The notes under the pieces were generated by a model. That model saw only the letters and a list, made by a program, of their open reading frames with translations. It was not told where the DNA came from and searched no databases. Below, one piece after another: positions 33,166 through 44,400 of a DNA stretch of 64,000 bases. How positions within the stretch are numbered: position 1 is the first letter of the stretch; each line of letters starts with the position of its first letter. The DNA is from Arthrobacter sp. Hiyo4 (lineage in GTDB: Bacteria; Actinomycetota; Actinomycetes; Actinomycetales; Micrococcaceae). A program made the position numbers and the translations under genes. The DNA lies in the NCBI GenBank assembly GCA_002370555.1, contig AP014718.1, forward strand, positions 1,426,001-1,490,000. Direction: 5' to 3'.

Positions 33166-34590
33166 CTAGACGCCGTAGTAGAGCTCGAACTCGTACGGGT
33201 TCGGGCGCAGGGACAGCGGGCGGATCTCGTACTCGTACTTGTACTCGATCCAGGTGTCGATCAGGTCCTGGGTGAACACGCCACCGGCCTGCAGGAACTC
33301 GTTGTCCTCGCGCAGGGCCTCCAGCGCCTCTTCCAGCGAGCCCGGTGCCTTCGGGATGTCTTTGGCTTCCTCGGCGGGCAGCTCGTAGAGGTCCTTGTCG
33401 ATCGGAGCCGGCGGTTCGATGCGGTTGCGGATGCCGTCAATGCCGGCCATCAGCTGGGCAGCGAAGGCCAGGTACGGGTTGGACGAGGGGTCCGGAGCGC
33501 GGAACTCGATGCGCTTGGCCTTGGGGTTGGAACCCGTGATGGGGATACGGATACCGGCGGAGCGGTTGCCCTGCGAGTACACCATGTTGACCGGAGCTTC
33601 GAAGCCCTTGACCAGGCGGCGGTAGGAGTTCACCGTCGGGTTGGTGAAGGCGAGGACGGACGAGGAGTGCTTCAGCAGGCCGCCGATGTACCAGCGGGCC
33701 ATGTCGGACAGGCCGGCGTAGCCCTTTTCGTCGTAGAACAGCGGCTCGCCGTTGGTCCACAGCGATTGGTGGCAGTGCATGCCCGAACCGTTGTCGCCAA
33801 AGACCGGCTTCGGCATGAAGGTGACGGACTTGCCCCAGGCGTCGGCCGTGTTCTTGACGACGTACTTGAACTTCTGCAGGTCATCTGCCGCGTGGGTCAG
33901 GGTGGTGAACTTGTAGTTGATCTCGGCCTGGCCGGCGGAGCCTACCTCGTGGTGGCTGCGCTCGACCTCGAGGCCGGCCTCATCCAGGGCGATGCACATG
34001 GCGTCGCGGAGGTCAGCCTGCTTGTCGGTGGGGGAAACCGGGAAGTAGCCGCCCTTGATGGGGGTCTTGTAGCCGAGGTTTCCGCCGTCTTCTTCACGGC
34101 CGGTGTTCCAGTGTGCTTCTTCGGAGTCGATCTTGTAGAAGCTGCCCTCGGGGGAGGACTGGTACTGGACGTTGTCGAAGACGAAGAATTCGGCTTCCGG
34201 AGCGAAGAACGCGGTGTCGGCGATGCCCGTGGAGGCGAGGTAGGCCTCAGCCTTTTCGGCCACGCCGCGGGGGTCGCGGTGGTAAGGGTCACCGGTGCGG
34301 GGGTTCACGATGGAGAAGTTCAGCGCAAGGGTCTTCTCCATGCGGAACGTATCCAGGAATGCGGTGGTGACGTCCGGGATCAGCTGCATGTCGGATTCGG
34401 CGATGCCCTGGAATCCGCGGATGGAGGAACCATCGAAGAGCTGGCCGTTGACGAAGAAGTCCGCGTCGACGCTCTTTGCCGGGACGTTGAAGTGCTGCTG
34501 CACACCCGGGAGATCGGTGAAGCGGATATCGACGAATTTAATATCTTCGTCCTTGATGAACTTGAGGACTTCGTCCGCAGTCTTGAACAT
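33166..34590 (-). CDS. glnA: Glutamine synthetase type I, GlnA1
   Basis: This is the main ammonium-assimilating enzyme (glutamate + NH3 + ATP to glutamine). The intact frame of 474 residues starts [20 protein letters not shown]. Motifs are [11 protein letters not shown], the Glu metal ligands in [12 protein letters not shown] and [11 protein letters not shown], the [23 protein letters not shown] segment, [15 protein letters not shown], and [16 protein letters not shown]. The regulatory tyrosine lies in KDLYELP near residue 400, so the enzyme can be adenylylated by GlnE. GlnR-like repeats lie 155-215 bp upstream. Confidence 0.97.
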   Translation of the reverse strand: MFKTADEVLKFIKDEDIKFVDIRFTDLPGVQQHFNVPAKSVDADFFVNGQLFDGSSIRGFQGIAESDMQLIPDVTTAFLDTFRMEKTLALNFSIVNPRTGDPYHRDPRGVAEKAEAYLASTGIADTAFFAPEAEFFVFDNVQYQSSPEGSFYKIDSEEAHWNTGREEDGGNLGYKTPIKGGYFPVSPTDKQADLRDAMCIALDEAGLEVERSHHEVGSAGQAEINYKFTTLTHAADDLQKFKYVVKNTADAWGKSVTFMPKPVFGDNGSGMHCHQSLWTNGEPLFYDEKGYAGLSDMARWYIGGLLKHSSSVLAFTNPTVNSYRRLVKGFEAPVNMVYSQGNRSAGIRIPITGSNPKAKRIEFRAPDPSSNPYLAFAAQLMAGIDGIRNRIEPPAPIDKDLYELPAEEAKDIPKAPGSLEEALEALREDNEFLQAGGVFTQDLIDTWIEYKYEYEIRPLSLRPNPYEFELYYGV

Positions 34591-34743
34591 CTATGCTCCT
34601 TACGCATATGTAATATCTGGCTGGCAAGCCAACTGATCCAGCGCAATCCGAAGGGCAGGGAAACCAAGTTTCCCTGCTTGGGAGGTATTGCTTGAAACTG
34701 CTATCAGCCTATGGACACGTCATTTCCCGTCAGTGTCCACATT

Positions 34744-34802
34744 GTTTCGGGCAGGTTACAGAATGCCCTGTTCAGGTTACAGAACTGTCCTGATCAGGTA
34801 AC
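34744..34802 (-). promoter_or_regulatory. GlnR-like operator upstream of glnA1
   Basis: Read on the - strand, five-base blocks GTTAC, GTAAC and GTAAC recur every 21-22 bp, and the last forms GTAAC-N6-GAAAC. This matches the GTnAC-N6-GaAAc half-sites described for actinobacterial GlnR. The block is about 155 bp before the glnA1 start. Binding by GlnR is inferred; the regulator gene is not in the window. Confidence 0.55.
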
Positions 34803-34862
34803 GCTATCCGGTGTCCGTAGTGTGGTCCAACGGCTTCCACTCTGTGGTCGGCGGTGAGTCGG

Positions 34863-34868
34863 TAAGCT
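34863..34868 (+). promoter_or_regulatory. -10 hexamer for probably leaderless RDD gene
   Basis: TAAGCT ends six bases before GTG 34875 with no ribosome-binding site between. The same hexamer precedes lipB. Confidence 0.4.
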
Positions 34869-34874
34869 TGGACG

Positions 34875-35312
34875 GTGGTAGATCGCAATGACATTGGTTC
34901 CTGGCTCGGCGGACCGGACACGTCCGGCATCTCAAAGTACCCGGGGGAGCGCCTGGGATTGCCCGAATCCGGTTCCGGCTCCATCGCCAGGGCGGGCAGG
35001 CGCATCCTCGCCATCGTCCTTGACTGGGGGATTGCCCTGCTGATCAGCAATTTTGCCTTCGGCGGTGACTCCTGGGCCACGTTGGCGATTTTCGCCGCGG
35101 AACAGATGCTGCTTGTGGGCACCCTCGGTTACAGCATCGGCCACCGCGTTGCCGGGATCCAGGTGCTGCGACTGGGCGGCGCGCCCGCGGGCCCAATGGC
35201 CGCCGTGGTGAGGTCAGTGCTGCTGTGCCTGGTGATTCCCGCCGTAATTTTCGATCCGGACCAGCGTGGACTGCACGACAAGGCGATGAATACCATCCTC
35301 GTGCGGCGCTAG
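34875..35312 (+). CDS. RDD family membrane protein
   Basis: This 145-residue integral membrane protein has the RDD-domain arrangement: an Arg-bearing first helix (AGRRILAIVLDWGIALLI), a second helix with AEQMLLVGTLGYSIGHRVAG, and a third, RSVLLCLVIPAVIFDPDQRGLHDKA, with the Asp pair near its end. Members have been proposed as transporters or membrane organisers; no substrate is known here. GTG 34875 is the start, closely preceded by a -10 hexamer. Its TAG stop overlaps the stop codon of the convergent DUF3817 gene. Confidence 0.85.
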   Translation: MVDRNDIGSWLGGPDTSGISKYPGERLGLPESGSGSIARAGRRILAIVLDWGIALLISNFAFGGDSWATLAIFAAEQMLLVGTLGYSIGHRVAGIQVLRLGGAPAGPMAAVVRSVLLCLVIPAVIFDPDQRGLHDKAMNTILVRR

Positions 35313-35754
35313 CAGTAATCGGGAACCCGGCCGTGCCGGTTCGCCGGCAACCTGACGCCCCCGAACACCTGGCAGCCCCGAACACAGGGCCGTGCGCCGT
35401 CAGACCCCGCTGTTTCCTTTGTCCCGGCGGGAACAGCCGTGCGGGGCGTCAGGTGGCCGCGCTTTCCGGCCCAGCGTTCGAACGCGATGGTGGCGAACGG
35501 GAACACCGCCGACAGTCCCGCGAACAGGGCCACAACGAAGGCCACCGCTGGAGCCGCCACAGGGCGAGGGCGGCGATGCCGTAGCCCACAAACAGCGCAC
35601 CATGGATAGGTCCTGCGATCTCCACACCCAGTTCGGTGGTCTTGGCGATCCACTTGAAGTACATGCCCGCCAGCAGGGCGGCCCAGCTGAAGGCTTCGGC
35701 AACCGCCAGGATGCGGAAGGCGCGGATAACAAGGGTTCTCACGGGAATCGTCAT
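35309..35754 (-). CDS. DUF3817 family membrane protein (frameshifted)
   Basis: This is a small actinobacterial membrane protein of unknown function. From the ATG at 35754 the protein reads MTIPVRTLVIRAFRILAVAE. The DUF3817 pattern follows: SWAALLAGMYFKWI, an EIAGPIHGALFVGYGIAAL helix, and after the break FVVALFAGLSAVFPFATIAFERW. One base is missing near 35551. The C-terminal 40 residues are low-complexity and may be wrong if a second base is lost. The stop codon overlaps the RDD stop. Uncorrected, the frame is fused upstream with the DUF4191 gene across a terminator, which is an artefact. Confidence 0.75.
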
Positions 35755-35804
35755 GTTGCTATTTCCAATCAATGTGCCCGCCTGGTTCGGCGGCGTCCGG
35801 CAGA

Positions 35805-35847
35805 CAAAACCGCCCTGGTTCCGGCAAAGCCGGAACCAGGGCGGTTC
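35805..35847 (-). terminator. Rho-independent terminator after DUF4191 gene
   Basis: On the - strand a perfect 18-bp stem (AACCGCCCTGGTTCCGGC with GCCGGAACCAGGGCGGTT) and 3-nt loop end in TTTTG. It lies 8 bp after the corrected DUF4191 stop and before the DUF3817 gene, showing that these two genes are separate units. Confidence 0.92.
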
Positions 35848-35854
35848 AAGGGTC

Positions 35855-36606
35855 TCAGCGTCCGCGGTTGGGCGGGCTTTGTAGGGGTCGATTCCCTTGG
35901 GAATCGGGAGGCGGTTGCCCAGCGAGGAAATGCGCTTGGAGACGGCATTCACCTCAAGCTTGGTCAGTTCGTTCTTGAGCTTGCCCATTTTCTTGGCTAC
36001 CTGGCCGATGGGAACCTGGCCCTCGCCCTTGCCGCTTTCGATCATGTGGACCGTGACGTTCGGGAGGATGCGCGCGAGGCGCTTGCGCTCGGCGTCGAGC
36101 ATTGGCTTGACGCGGATGGTGGGGCCTTCGCTGACGAGGACGACGCCGGGACGGCCGACGGCGCGGAACACGGCGTCCTGCGTGCGCGGGTTGACGGCAA
36201 CCGGCTGGTCCTCGGTGATCCAGCCGCGCTTAAGCGTGCCCAGTGCCGCGCCTGAGGCTCCGGGCTGGTTTTCGATCTGGGCGAACGCGGCACGTTCGGC
36301 ACGACGCGAGAGGATCAGGGTGGCGCCGAGGAGGCCCAGCGGAATACCGATGAGCAGGCCGGTGATCCAGTTTTCCAGCCAAAATCCCACCAGGAAGCTG
36401 ACAGCCACTACACCCAGGAACACCAGCAGCATCAGCCACGGGACCATGGGGTCATGGCGGCGGGTCATGTTAAAGACTTCGCCGATCTGCTTGAGCCGGC
36501 TGGGCTTCTTGACCTTCGCTTCTTTTGGCTTGCGCGAGAAGAGACCACGCTTCGGGGCGTCAGAGGCCGCCGGAGTGCTGTTACTGGAATCAGGGGAGTT
36601 CGCCAT
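35855..36606 (-). CDS. DUF4191 family membrane protein (frameshifted at the 3' end)
   Basis: This actinobacterial conserved protein of unknown function often lies next to lipA. The N-terminus is charged (KRGLFSRKPKEAKVKK). Two adjacent membrane segments follow (PWLMLLVFLGVVAVSFLVGF and WITGLLIGIPLGLLGATLIL, residues 56-100). The conserved soluble domain comes next: GWITEDQPVAVNPRTQDAVF, GRPGVVLVSEGP, VTVHMIESGKGEGQVPIGQV. One base is missing near 35871; corrected, it ends RPNRGR at the stop 35855-35857, just before the terminator. The corrected length is about 250 residues. Confidence 0.85.
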
Positions 36607-36632
36607 AGTTCCTCAATTCTACGTGATTTATG

Positions 36633-36676
36633 CCTGAGGGCCGGACGCCGGAGAATGTCCGGTGCCGGCCCTCAGG
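36633..36676 (-). terminator. Hairpin between lipA and DUF4191 gene
   Basis: CCTGAGGGCCGG (36633-36644) pairs with CCGGCCCTCAGG (36665-36676), 12 bp perfect, with an inner short stem. It follows lipA on the - strand by 17 bp. No T run, so termination is only moderately likely. Confidence 0.5.
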
Positions 36677-36692
36677 GATAGCAAACTACGGC

Positions 36693-37698
36693 TCAGGAAT
36701 GTGCGGCGAGCAGTGAGCTGGCTTCCTGGCGGGTGCTGCCGGAGGATTCGATGTGGGCGAGCTGGGCGGGATTTCCCAGCCCTTCTTGCGCATCGCGGTG
36801 GCCCAGAGCCGGCCGGCCCGGTAGGAGGAACGGACCAGCGGGCCACTCATGACGCCGAGGAAGCCGATCTCGTTGGCCTCGTCCTGGAGGTCCACGAACT
36901 CCTGCGGCTTGACCCAGCGGTCCACCGGCAGGTGCCGCTCACTCGGGCGCAGGTACTGGGTGATGGTGATCAGGTCACACCCTGCCTCGTGCAGGTCCCG
37001 CAGCGCCTCGGAGATCTCCTCGCGGGTCTCACCCATGCCCAGGATCAGGTTGGACTTGGTCACCATCCCGAGCTTGCGGCCCTGGGTGATGACATCCAGG
37101 GACCGGTCATACCGGAACGCCGGCCGGATCCGCTTGAAAATCCGGGGCACGGTCTCGACGTTGTGCGCGAAGACCTCCGGCTTCGAATCACAGATCGCCG
37201 CGATGTGCTCGGGCTTGCCGGAAAAGTCGGGGATCAGCAGTTCGACGCCGGTGCCCGGGTTCAGCTCGTGGATCTTCCGGACCGTCTCGGCGTACAGCCA
37301 CACACCCTCATCGGCCAGGTCATCCCGGGCCACCCCGGTCACGGTGGCGTAGCGCAGCTGCATGGCCAGGACCGAGCGGCCACCTTCGTGGGCTCGAACA
37401 TGTCCACCGGGGAGGGCTTGCCCGTGTCGATCTGGCAGAAATCACAGCGCCGGGTGCATTCGGACCCGCCGATCAGGAACGTGGCTTCCTTGTCTTCCCA
37501 GCACTCAAAAATGTTCGGGCAGCCGGCCTCCTCACACACCGTGTGCAGGCCTTCCTTCTTGACCAGGTTCTTGAGCTGGACATACTCCGGACCCATCTGG
37601 ACCTTCGCCTTGATCCACTCCGGCTTCCGCTCCACAGGTACTGCAGAGTTGCGCTGCTCAACGCGCAGCAGCTTCCGGCCTTCTGGTGCCAGTGTCAC
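36693..37698 (-). CDS. lipA: Lipoyl synthase LipA (frameshifted)
   Basis: LipA is the radical SAM enzyme that inserts two sulfurs into protein-bound octanoate. The auxiliary cluster cysteines lie in [12 protein letters not shown], and the SAM cluster cysteines in ECTRRCDFC (CxxxCxxC). [29 protein letters not shown] and [19 protein letters not shown] follow. Bases are missing near 37385 and 36772; corrected, the protein ends ASSLLAAHS at the stop 36693-36695, about 336 residues. Its start overlaps the lipB stop by four bases, so lipB-lipA are translationally coupled. Likely acceptors include the lipoyl domains of SucB here. Confidence 0.95.
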
Positions 37699-38363
37699 AG
37701 GAGTGCTCCCTCAGGGATTGAAACGAGTGCTTCTTCGTGCTTGCGAAATTCTTCCACGAACCGGTCCGCGATATCGCTCGGGGCGATGTTCCTGCCGGTT
37801 TCGATGGACATGGTGGTAACGCTGGCGTCGGTGATGCCACAGGCAATGATCTGGGCATAGGGCGCCAGATCATTGTTGCAGTTAATGGCGACGCCGTGCA
37901 TTGTGACCCCGTCCAGGACGCGGATGCCGATGGCGGCAATCTTCCGGTCCGGGCCTTTGCTGTCCGCCGTGATCCATACTCCGGCGCGTCCCTTGATCCG
38001 CTGTGCGTTGATGCCATAGTCAGCCATGACCGCGATCATGACGGCTTCGAGCCGCTCAACGTAGTCTCGGATGCCTGACCGGTTCTTCAGCTTGAGGATC
38101 GGATACGCGATCAGCTGGCCGGGGCCATGCCAGGTCAGCTTTCCGCCGCGGTCCACCGCCACTACGGGCGTGCCATCCAACGGGCGCTCGTGCTCTTCGG
38201 TGAGCTTGCCCGCTGTATAGACGGCGGCATGTTCAAGGATGAGGACGGTGCTGGGCGCTTCGGCTGCGACGACCTTGCTGTGGATCCCGCGCTGCAGATC
38301 CCAGCCGAGCGTGTAGTCAACGAAGTCCGGGGCGAGACCCACCTGTGAAAACTCAAGAGTCAT
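37695..38363 (-). CDS. lipB: Octanoyltransferase LipB
   Basis: LipB moves octanoate from acyl carrier protein to lipoyl domains. The intact 222-residue protein shows [14 protein letters not shown], the catalytic-lysine region with [28 protein letters not shown], and KIAAIGIRV...[10 protein letters not shown] containing the conserved Lys. The catalytic Cys is in IIACGI near residue 178. A TAAGCT hexamer lies seven bases before the ATG. The gene overlaps lipA downstream. Confidence 0.96.
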   Translation of the reverse strand: MTLEFSQVGLAPDFVDYTLGWDLQRGIHSKVVAAEAPSTVLILEHAAVYTAGKLTEEHERPLDGTPVVAVDRGGKLTWHGPGQLIAYPILKLKNRSGIRDYVERLEAVMIAVMADYGINAQRIKGRAGVWITADSKGPDRKIAAIGIRVLDGVTMHGVAINCNNDLAPYAQIIACGITDASVTTMSIETGRNIAPSDIADRFVEEFRKHEEALVSIPEGALL

Positions 38364-38370
38364 GCCGTCA

Positions 38371-38376
38371 AGCTTA
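38371..38376 (-). promoter_or_regulatory. -10 hexamer for probably leaderless lipB
   Basis: On the - strand TAAGCT ends seven bases before the lipB ATG. No ribosome-binding site is visible. Confidence 0.4.
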
Positions 38377-38502
38377 GACCCCGATCCGCGAGGGGTCCGG
38401 TTATAGTGTCGGACCTCTCATGCACTGACTCGTGCGTTGTCGGATCCAGTGGGCCTGTGGATAACTTCTGCAGGCATTCCGGGATTCCGCTAGACATGAG
38501 TC

Positions 38503-40406
38503 ATGGATGATTTCACTGCCCCCGTGGTTCCCGGGTTCCTGGTGGGCCGCGTGCTGGGCCGCGGCGGAAGTTCAACCGTGTGGCTGGTTACGGACGAAAG
38601 GTCCGGCCGCGAGTTTGCGCTGAAATGCCTCGGTGCAGGGCACAGCGGCGCAACCAATCCCGGCGAAGGCAGGGAAACCGGGCCGACGCCGAGGAGGCCA
38701 TCCGCCGTGAAATCCGCATTCTTTCTGTCCTTGACCACCAGCACCTCATCAAAGCCCACGACGCCCTCCGTCTTCGCGTGCCGGCCGGATCAGCAGTGAC
38801 GGCCGGACGGACAGTAGGGCTGCTGCTGGATTACGCGCCCGGCGGTTCCCTCGGAGAGTTGGTTGGCAGCAGGGCCAAGCTCACCATCGGGGAGACGGTC
38901 ACCGTGCTTACCCCTATTGCCCAGGTACTTGGCTACCTGCACGGCCAGGGGTTCACCCACGGTGACGTGTCGCCCGGGAACGTGCTCTTTACAGGCCATG
39001 GCAAGCCAATGCTGTCCGACGTCGGCATCGCCAGGATGGTGGGTGATGTTTCGGCTGTGCCGGACCAGGGCACCCCGGGGTTCATGGATCCGGCGCCGGT
39101 GGACGCCGTGAGGGCGGGGCTGCAGCCGGAACGCGACGTTTATTCGGTGGCGGCGCTGGGGTGGTACTGCCTGACGGGACAGCCGCCACGCCGTAGCGCC
39201 GACCGTCCGCCTCTTTCCCTCCTGCTCCCTGACGTTCCAGTCGAGCTGGCCGCGGCCCTGGAGGCTGGACTCAATGAGGACCGGCGGCTCCGGCCCACGG
39301 CTGTTGAACTGGCGACGGCGGTCTACCGCAGTGCCCCACCGTTGCCGGTGGACCTCGCCTCCTCCGTCCACGCCACTGTTATCCCGCAGCTGCTGACTCG
39401 GCGCCCCGTCCCGGAACATCCCGGCGGCGCGCTCCGGAACGGTCTCCGGGCCTGGCGGCGCCGGATCTCGACGTCGCGTTGGTCCGGGCTGATGGGGTGC
39501 GGCAGGTCCTTCCGTTCCCGGCTGGGGAGAAAACGGAGATGCCCCTGGTGCGCGCACCGAAACCCCGCGCACCGGAGCCCCGGGCACGAAAGGCCAGCGC
39601 ATCTGAGGCCAGGCGCGTTGCCGCAGTGGTCCAGGCTGTCGACGGTGAAAAGCCGGCGCCGCGCGGCAGGCATACGGTGGAACCTGGCCCGAAGGATCAC
39701 GAACAAAACCCCGGGGCGAAGCGTCGGGCGGTGGCGTCGCAGAACGTGGTGCGCCCCGGATCAAACCGGCGCGGCGGGCGTGCGGGGGGCACGGTGCTGC
39801 TGGCGGTTGGAGCCGGTGCCATCGTGGCGGGAGCCATCTGGGCCGCTGGCGCCCTTGGGCCGGAGGGCCGTGGGCGGTGCCCTCCGGACCAGGCGCGGTC
39901 GCTGCCAGTGCCGGCGACAGGATCGGCGCACGGGCAGAAGCGGAGAGTACGGAGACCGGCGAGCTGGACACCATGCTCGCCGCCGCGGGCGTCCCGGCCG
40001 ACGTCGCGGCCCAGCTGGACTCGGCGGACCCGCTCGAAGCAGTCCGGGATTGGCCGCCGTGAGGTCCCTGGCCTACAGTTCCGGCCGGCTGGAGCTGCTG
40101 GATCTGGTTAATGCCCCGGGATCGGCGGCCTCTGCCGCGGATGCAGGCCTTAAGGCCAAGCTCCAGGAGTCAGGCCACGTCCTGGCCGGATTCACGAGTT
40201 CCGTAGCGGATCTGCAGGTCCAGCCCGGCAGTCCCTCCGGCCAGGTTGTTGTCAGTGTCACGTCAGCCACGTCGCCGTATGAGGAGAAAGACGCATCCGG
40301 GGCAGTCGTGGCGGCGGGCGCCCCTGCAGCCGCCCGGAACCTCCGGCTGGTGCTGGTCTCCGTTGACGGCCGCTGGCGGATCACGGACGTCCTCCCGGGG
40401 TCCTGA
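38503..40406 (+). CDS. Atypical membrane Ser/Thr protein kinase (frameshifted)
   Basis: A Hanks-type kinase domain occupies residues 8-270: P-loop VLGRGGSSTVW, lysine in FALKCLG, LLLDYAPGGSL, catalytic loop HGDVSPGNVLF, and DVG in place of DFG. The catalytic and metal aspartates are present, but the usual HRD Arg and the Lys two positions after Asp are replaced by Gly and Ser. A basic linker leads to one membrane segment (GTVLLAVGAGAIVAGAIWAA, near 39790) and an outer domain of about 170 residues ending WRITDVLPGS, which I do not recognise. Bases are missing near 38681, 39470, 39870 and 40050. The corrected length is about 636 residues. A TAGACA hexamer lies six bases before the ATG. Confidence 0.82.
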
Positions 40407-40460
40407 CTGCTTGCCTCAGCACGTTGGCTCATCAGGTTGGCTTAGCCGATCGACTCAGGC

Positions 40461-41353
40461 TCAGTGGCTGCCGGCCACCCAGGCCGCGGCCTCGGCCAGT
40501 GACGGGTGCTGCCACTGGAAGCCGGCTGCTTCCAGGGCCGCCGGTTCCATCCGCTGGCTGGGCAGGATCAGTTCGTCGGCCAGCTGACCCAGGACCAGGC
40601 GCAGGGCCGGCGAAGGTACGCGGAAAAACGCCGGCCGGTGGAGCACGGATGCCAAGGCGCCGACCAAAGCGTTGACGTCAGCGCTTTCGGGGGCACAGAC
40701 GTTGGCCGGTCCGTGGAGCCCGGAGTCAGCAAGGAACACAAAGGCTGCGGCGACGTCCGGAAGGGTGATCCACGGCCAGTACTGCCGGCCGTGGCCGAGC
40801 GGACCGCCCACCCCGAGCCGAAGCAGCGGCAGCAGCCGGCCCAGCGCGCCACCTGCGGGGCTGAGGACAACGCCGGTGCGTGGTGTGACCACGCGGACGC
40901 CGGCCGGCGCCCGATGGGCGGCGGCCTCCCACTCGAGGCAGATACGTGACAGAACACCCGAGCCCGGCGGCGCGTTCTCCCGGAGCTGGGCGGACCCGGA
41001 ATCGCCGTAGTACCCGGACGCCGACTGGCTGATAAACGTGCGCGGCGGGTCGTCAAGCGTGGCCATGGCCGCGGTCAGGGTGCCGGTGGCTGCCAACCGC
41101 GAGGTCAACAGCTCGTCGATCCGTCGTCTGGTCCAGGGTCTGTCCCCGATCCCGGCACCGGAGAGGTTGATCACGGTGTCGGCACCGGCCAGCGCCGCCG
41201 GATCCAGGCGGCGCGCTGCGGGTCCCAGCGGATCTCGGACGCGGACGTGGGCTCGCGTCGGACGAGGGCGGTCACGTCATGGCCGGCCTCTCGCAGCGTT
41301 GCGGACAAATGGGTCCCGATCAGCCCTGAGGCCCCGGCAATGACGATGTGCAT
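40461..41353 (-). CDS. TIGR01777 family NAD(P)-binding epimerase-like protein (frameshifted)
   Basis: This is an extended short-chain dehydrogenase of the YfcH/TIGR01777 group. From the ATG at 41353 it opens MHIVIAGASGLIGTHLSATL, the Rossmann dinucleotide loop. VINLSGAGIGDRPWT, FISQSASGYYGDSG (the Ser-Tyr active-site region), RTGVVLSPAGGALGRLLPL, and the DUF1731-type C-terminus (RVPSPALRLVLGQLADELI) follow. One base is missing near 41205. The corrected length is about 297 residues. Members of this group are conserved but lack a firm substrate. Confidence 0.87.
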
Positions 41354-41415
41354 GATCCATCTCACCACGGCCCGCACGCCGTCGGTACCTTCCCGGGACC
41401 GTACCGGGAGTTGAC

Positions 41416-41421
41416 TATGAT
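41416..41421 (+). promoter_or_regulatory. -10 hexamer for probably leaderless tricorn gene
   Basis: TATGAT ends six bases before ATG 41428. A TTGACT at 41411 overlaps it and is too close to act as its -35. Confidence 0.45.
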
Positions 41422-41427
41422 CGAACG

Positions 41428-44400
41428 ATGACTTCTTCGAGCTACTTCCGGTTTCCGCATGTCCACGGCGATCTGGTCACGTTTGTGGCAGAGGACGACG
41501 TGTGGATCGCGCCGCTCAGCGGCGGCCGCGCCTGGCGGGTTTCGTCACTGCAGCTGCCCGCCCGCAATCCGCGGTTTACCCCTGACGGCAAACGGCTGGT
41601 CTGGACTGTCGTCCAGGGAACCGCCCCGGAAGTGGTCTCGGCGGAGGTGGACGGCGGTGGATACCGGCAACTGACGTATTTCGGCCACGCCACAACCAAG
41701 GTCAAAGGCTTCACGACAGCCGGCGACGCAGTAGTGACCAGCGCGTTCCGCCAGGCTGAAGGCCGGCATACCTACGCTTACAGCGTCCCGGTCGATGGCG
41801 GGTCGGCTGAGGAGCTCCCCTTCGGGCCGGTCGAATCCGTGGCCTTTGGTCCGGAAGTGGGGGACGAGCGGCCGGTTGTCCTGGCCAGTGTGCTCTCCCG
41901 CGAACCGGCCTGGTGGAAGCGGTACCGTGGCGGTACCGCCGGCAAGCTCTGGATTGACGCAGACGGAAACGGGGAGTTCGAGCGCCTGGTTCCCCACCTC
42001 GACGGAAACCTCGCAGATCCGATGTGGGTGGACGGGCGGATTGCCTTCCTGTCCGACCACGAAGGTTACGGAAATCTGTACTCGGTGCTGCCCGGCGGCG
42101 GCGATCTTCGACGGCACACCGACCACGAGGACTTCTACGTCCGGCACGCGTCCACCGACGGCGGGCGGGTCATCTTCGAATCTGCCGGTGAGCTCTGGAT
42201 TCTGCACGATCTGTCCTCTGCCGCGGTACGGCTGGACATCTCGCTGGGTTCCGCGTCGCAATCGCGTCGCCCGGGCCTCCTGAAAACCTCCAAACATCTG
42301 GGCACGGTGGTGCCGGATGACAGCGGCTCCGCCAGCGCAGTGGAGGCCCATGGCACCCTTCACTGGCTCCGTCACCAGGACGGCCCTCCCGTATCGTCGA
42401 GGCCACCCCGGGTGTCCGGGCACGGCTCCCCAGGCCGCTCGACGGCGGCCGCCTCGCTTACGTCGCCGACCACGACGGCGTGGAGGCGATCTACATCAAG
42501 GAGATTGCCGCGCAGGTCCCCGACACCGTGGTCGCTGCCGTCACGGCAGCTCCGACTGCCGTACCCGCTGCAGCCGCCCGGGACCAATCGGAAGCGCCAC
42601 TGCCGCGTCCGGTTCCGCTGCGGCATCGTCCGCACCGGTAATTGCCGACGTCGTTGTTCCGGTGCCTGATGACTCCCGGGCCGATGGCTCCCGGCTGACG
42701 CCGCCCACGGCCGTCGGAAGCCGCCGCCACCGCAGGACCAGCCGGCCTGCGGACCCGCATCGCGTTCCCGACGCCGTCACGCGCCAGCGCCCTGGAAGCG
42801 AGCCCCGATGGCCGGTGGCTTGCCGTGGGGACCTTCTTCGGGGATGTCTTTGTGGCGGACACAGCCACCGGTGTGCTTTCCCTCGTCACCAGCATCGGCG
42901 AGGGCAGCATCGCGGAACTGGCGTGGTCTCCTGACTCCCAGTGGCTTGCGTGGTCCGAACCTGTCACCTCGTTCGGCTCCCGGAGCCGGCTCCGGCTGGC
43001 CAATGCCGCGGACCTGGCGGGCGGCATCGTCGAGGTCACTGACGGCCGTTTCTGCGACGGGTCCCCAAGCTTCACGCCGGACGGGAAGTTCCTGGCCTTC
43101 CTGTCCAACCGCAGCTTTGATCCGGTGTACGACGGCACTCGTTCGACCTGTCCTTCCCCAGCCCCATCAAGCCGTACCTGGTGGCACTGGCCGCCACGAC
43201 GCCGTCGCCGTTTGGCCCGCTGTTGACCTGGCCCGGCCGCAAACAAGGACAGCGCGGATACCACGGACGCAGACACCGCGGCACGTCCCGTGGTCCGCGT
43301 GGATCCGGCCGGGCTGGCCCACCGTGTCATCGGCGTTCCGGTGCCCCAGGGCAACTACACCTCACTCACGGCAACGGAGGGTGCACTGCTGTGGCTGGAC
43401 TGGGCCTTGGCCGGCGTCACCGGGGACGGCAAAGCCAGCCAGGAAGACAAGGACGCCCGCCCCAGCCTGGTCCGGTTCGACCTGGCCCGCCGGAAGTCGG
43501 CCACGCTGGTGGAAGCCCTGGACAGTTACCGGCTCTCCGGCGATGGCAAGAAAGTAGTACTGGTCAACGACAAGCAGGTCAGCGTGGTTCCTTCTGCTGC
43601 CAAAGCCGATGAGGAATCCGGCCAGCTGGTCAAGGTGGACCTGGGCCGCATCCGCGTGATGATGGATCCTCTCAGCGTCTGGGGCCAGGCGTTCGACGAA
43701 GCCTGGCGCCTGCAGCGCGATTTCTTCTGGGCCGAAGACATGGCAGGACAGGACTGGGAATCGATCCACAAGCGGTACCGTCCGATCGTTGACCGGCTGG
43801 GGTCCCACGACGACCTGGTGGATCTGCTCTGGAGCTGCACGGGGAACTGGGCACCTCGCACGCGTACGTCCGGCCCGCAGCCGTCACGGAAAACGGCAGC
43901 AACGGCCAGGGACGGCTTGGCGCAGACTTCACGTTCACACCGGCGGGCTGGGAGATCACCCGTATCCTGGCCGGCGAGTCCTCGGACCCGCTGGCCACCT
44001 CGCCGCTGACCCGCCCGGCGCTGCCGCCATGGCCGGGGACGTAGTACTGGCCATCGACGGTGTGCCGCTGTCCGCCACGGTGAGCCCCGCGATGCAGCTG
44101 GTGGGCGCCGCCGGACGGGCTGTGGAGCTGACATTACGCAACGGAGCCGGGCATGGCGTCGAGGCAGGGGAGCAGCGGCGGATCGCCGTGATCCCGGTCA
44201 GGGACGAGGAGCGCCTGCGCTACCAGGAGTGGGTGGCCGCGAACCGCGGGATCGTCCGGGAGGCCTCCGGCGGCCGCTACGGGTACCTGCATATCCCGGA
44301 CATGATGGCCAACGGTTGGGCGCAGCTGCACCGCGACCTGGACACCGAAACTGCCTTGGACGGACTCATTGTGGATGTCCGCCGGAACCGTGGCGGACAC

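Noticed and set aside
35449..36606. A DUF4191-DUF3817 fusion protein
   Set aside because: A perfect 18-bp terminator lies within the joined frame, and one restored base gives DUF4191 its own stop just before that terminator.
36616..36632. TTCTACGTGATTTA near the DUF4191 start as a BlaI-type operator
   Set aside because: Only one half-site is present.
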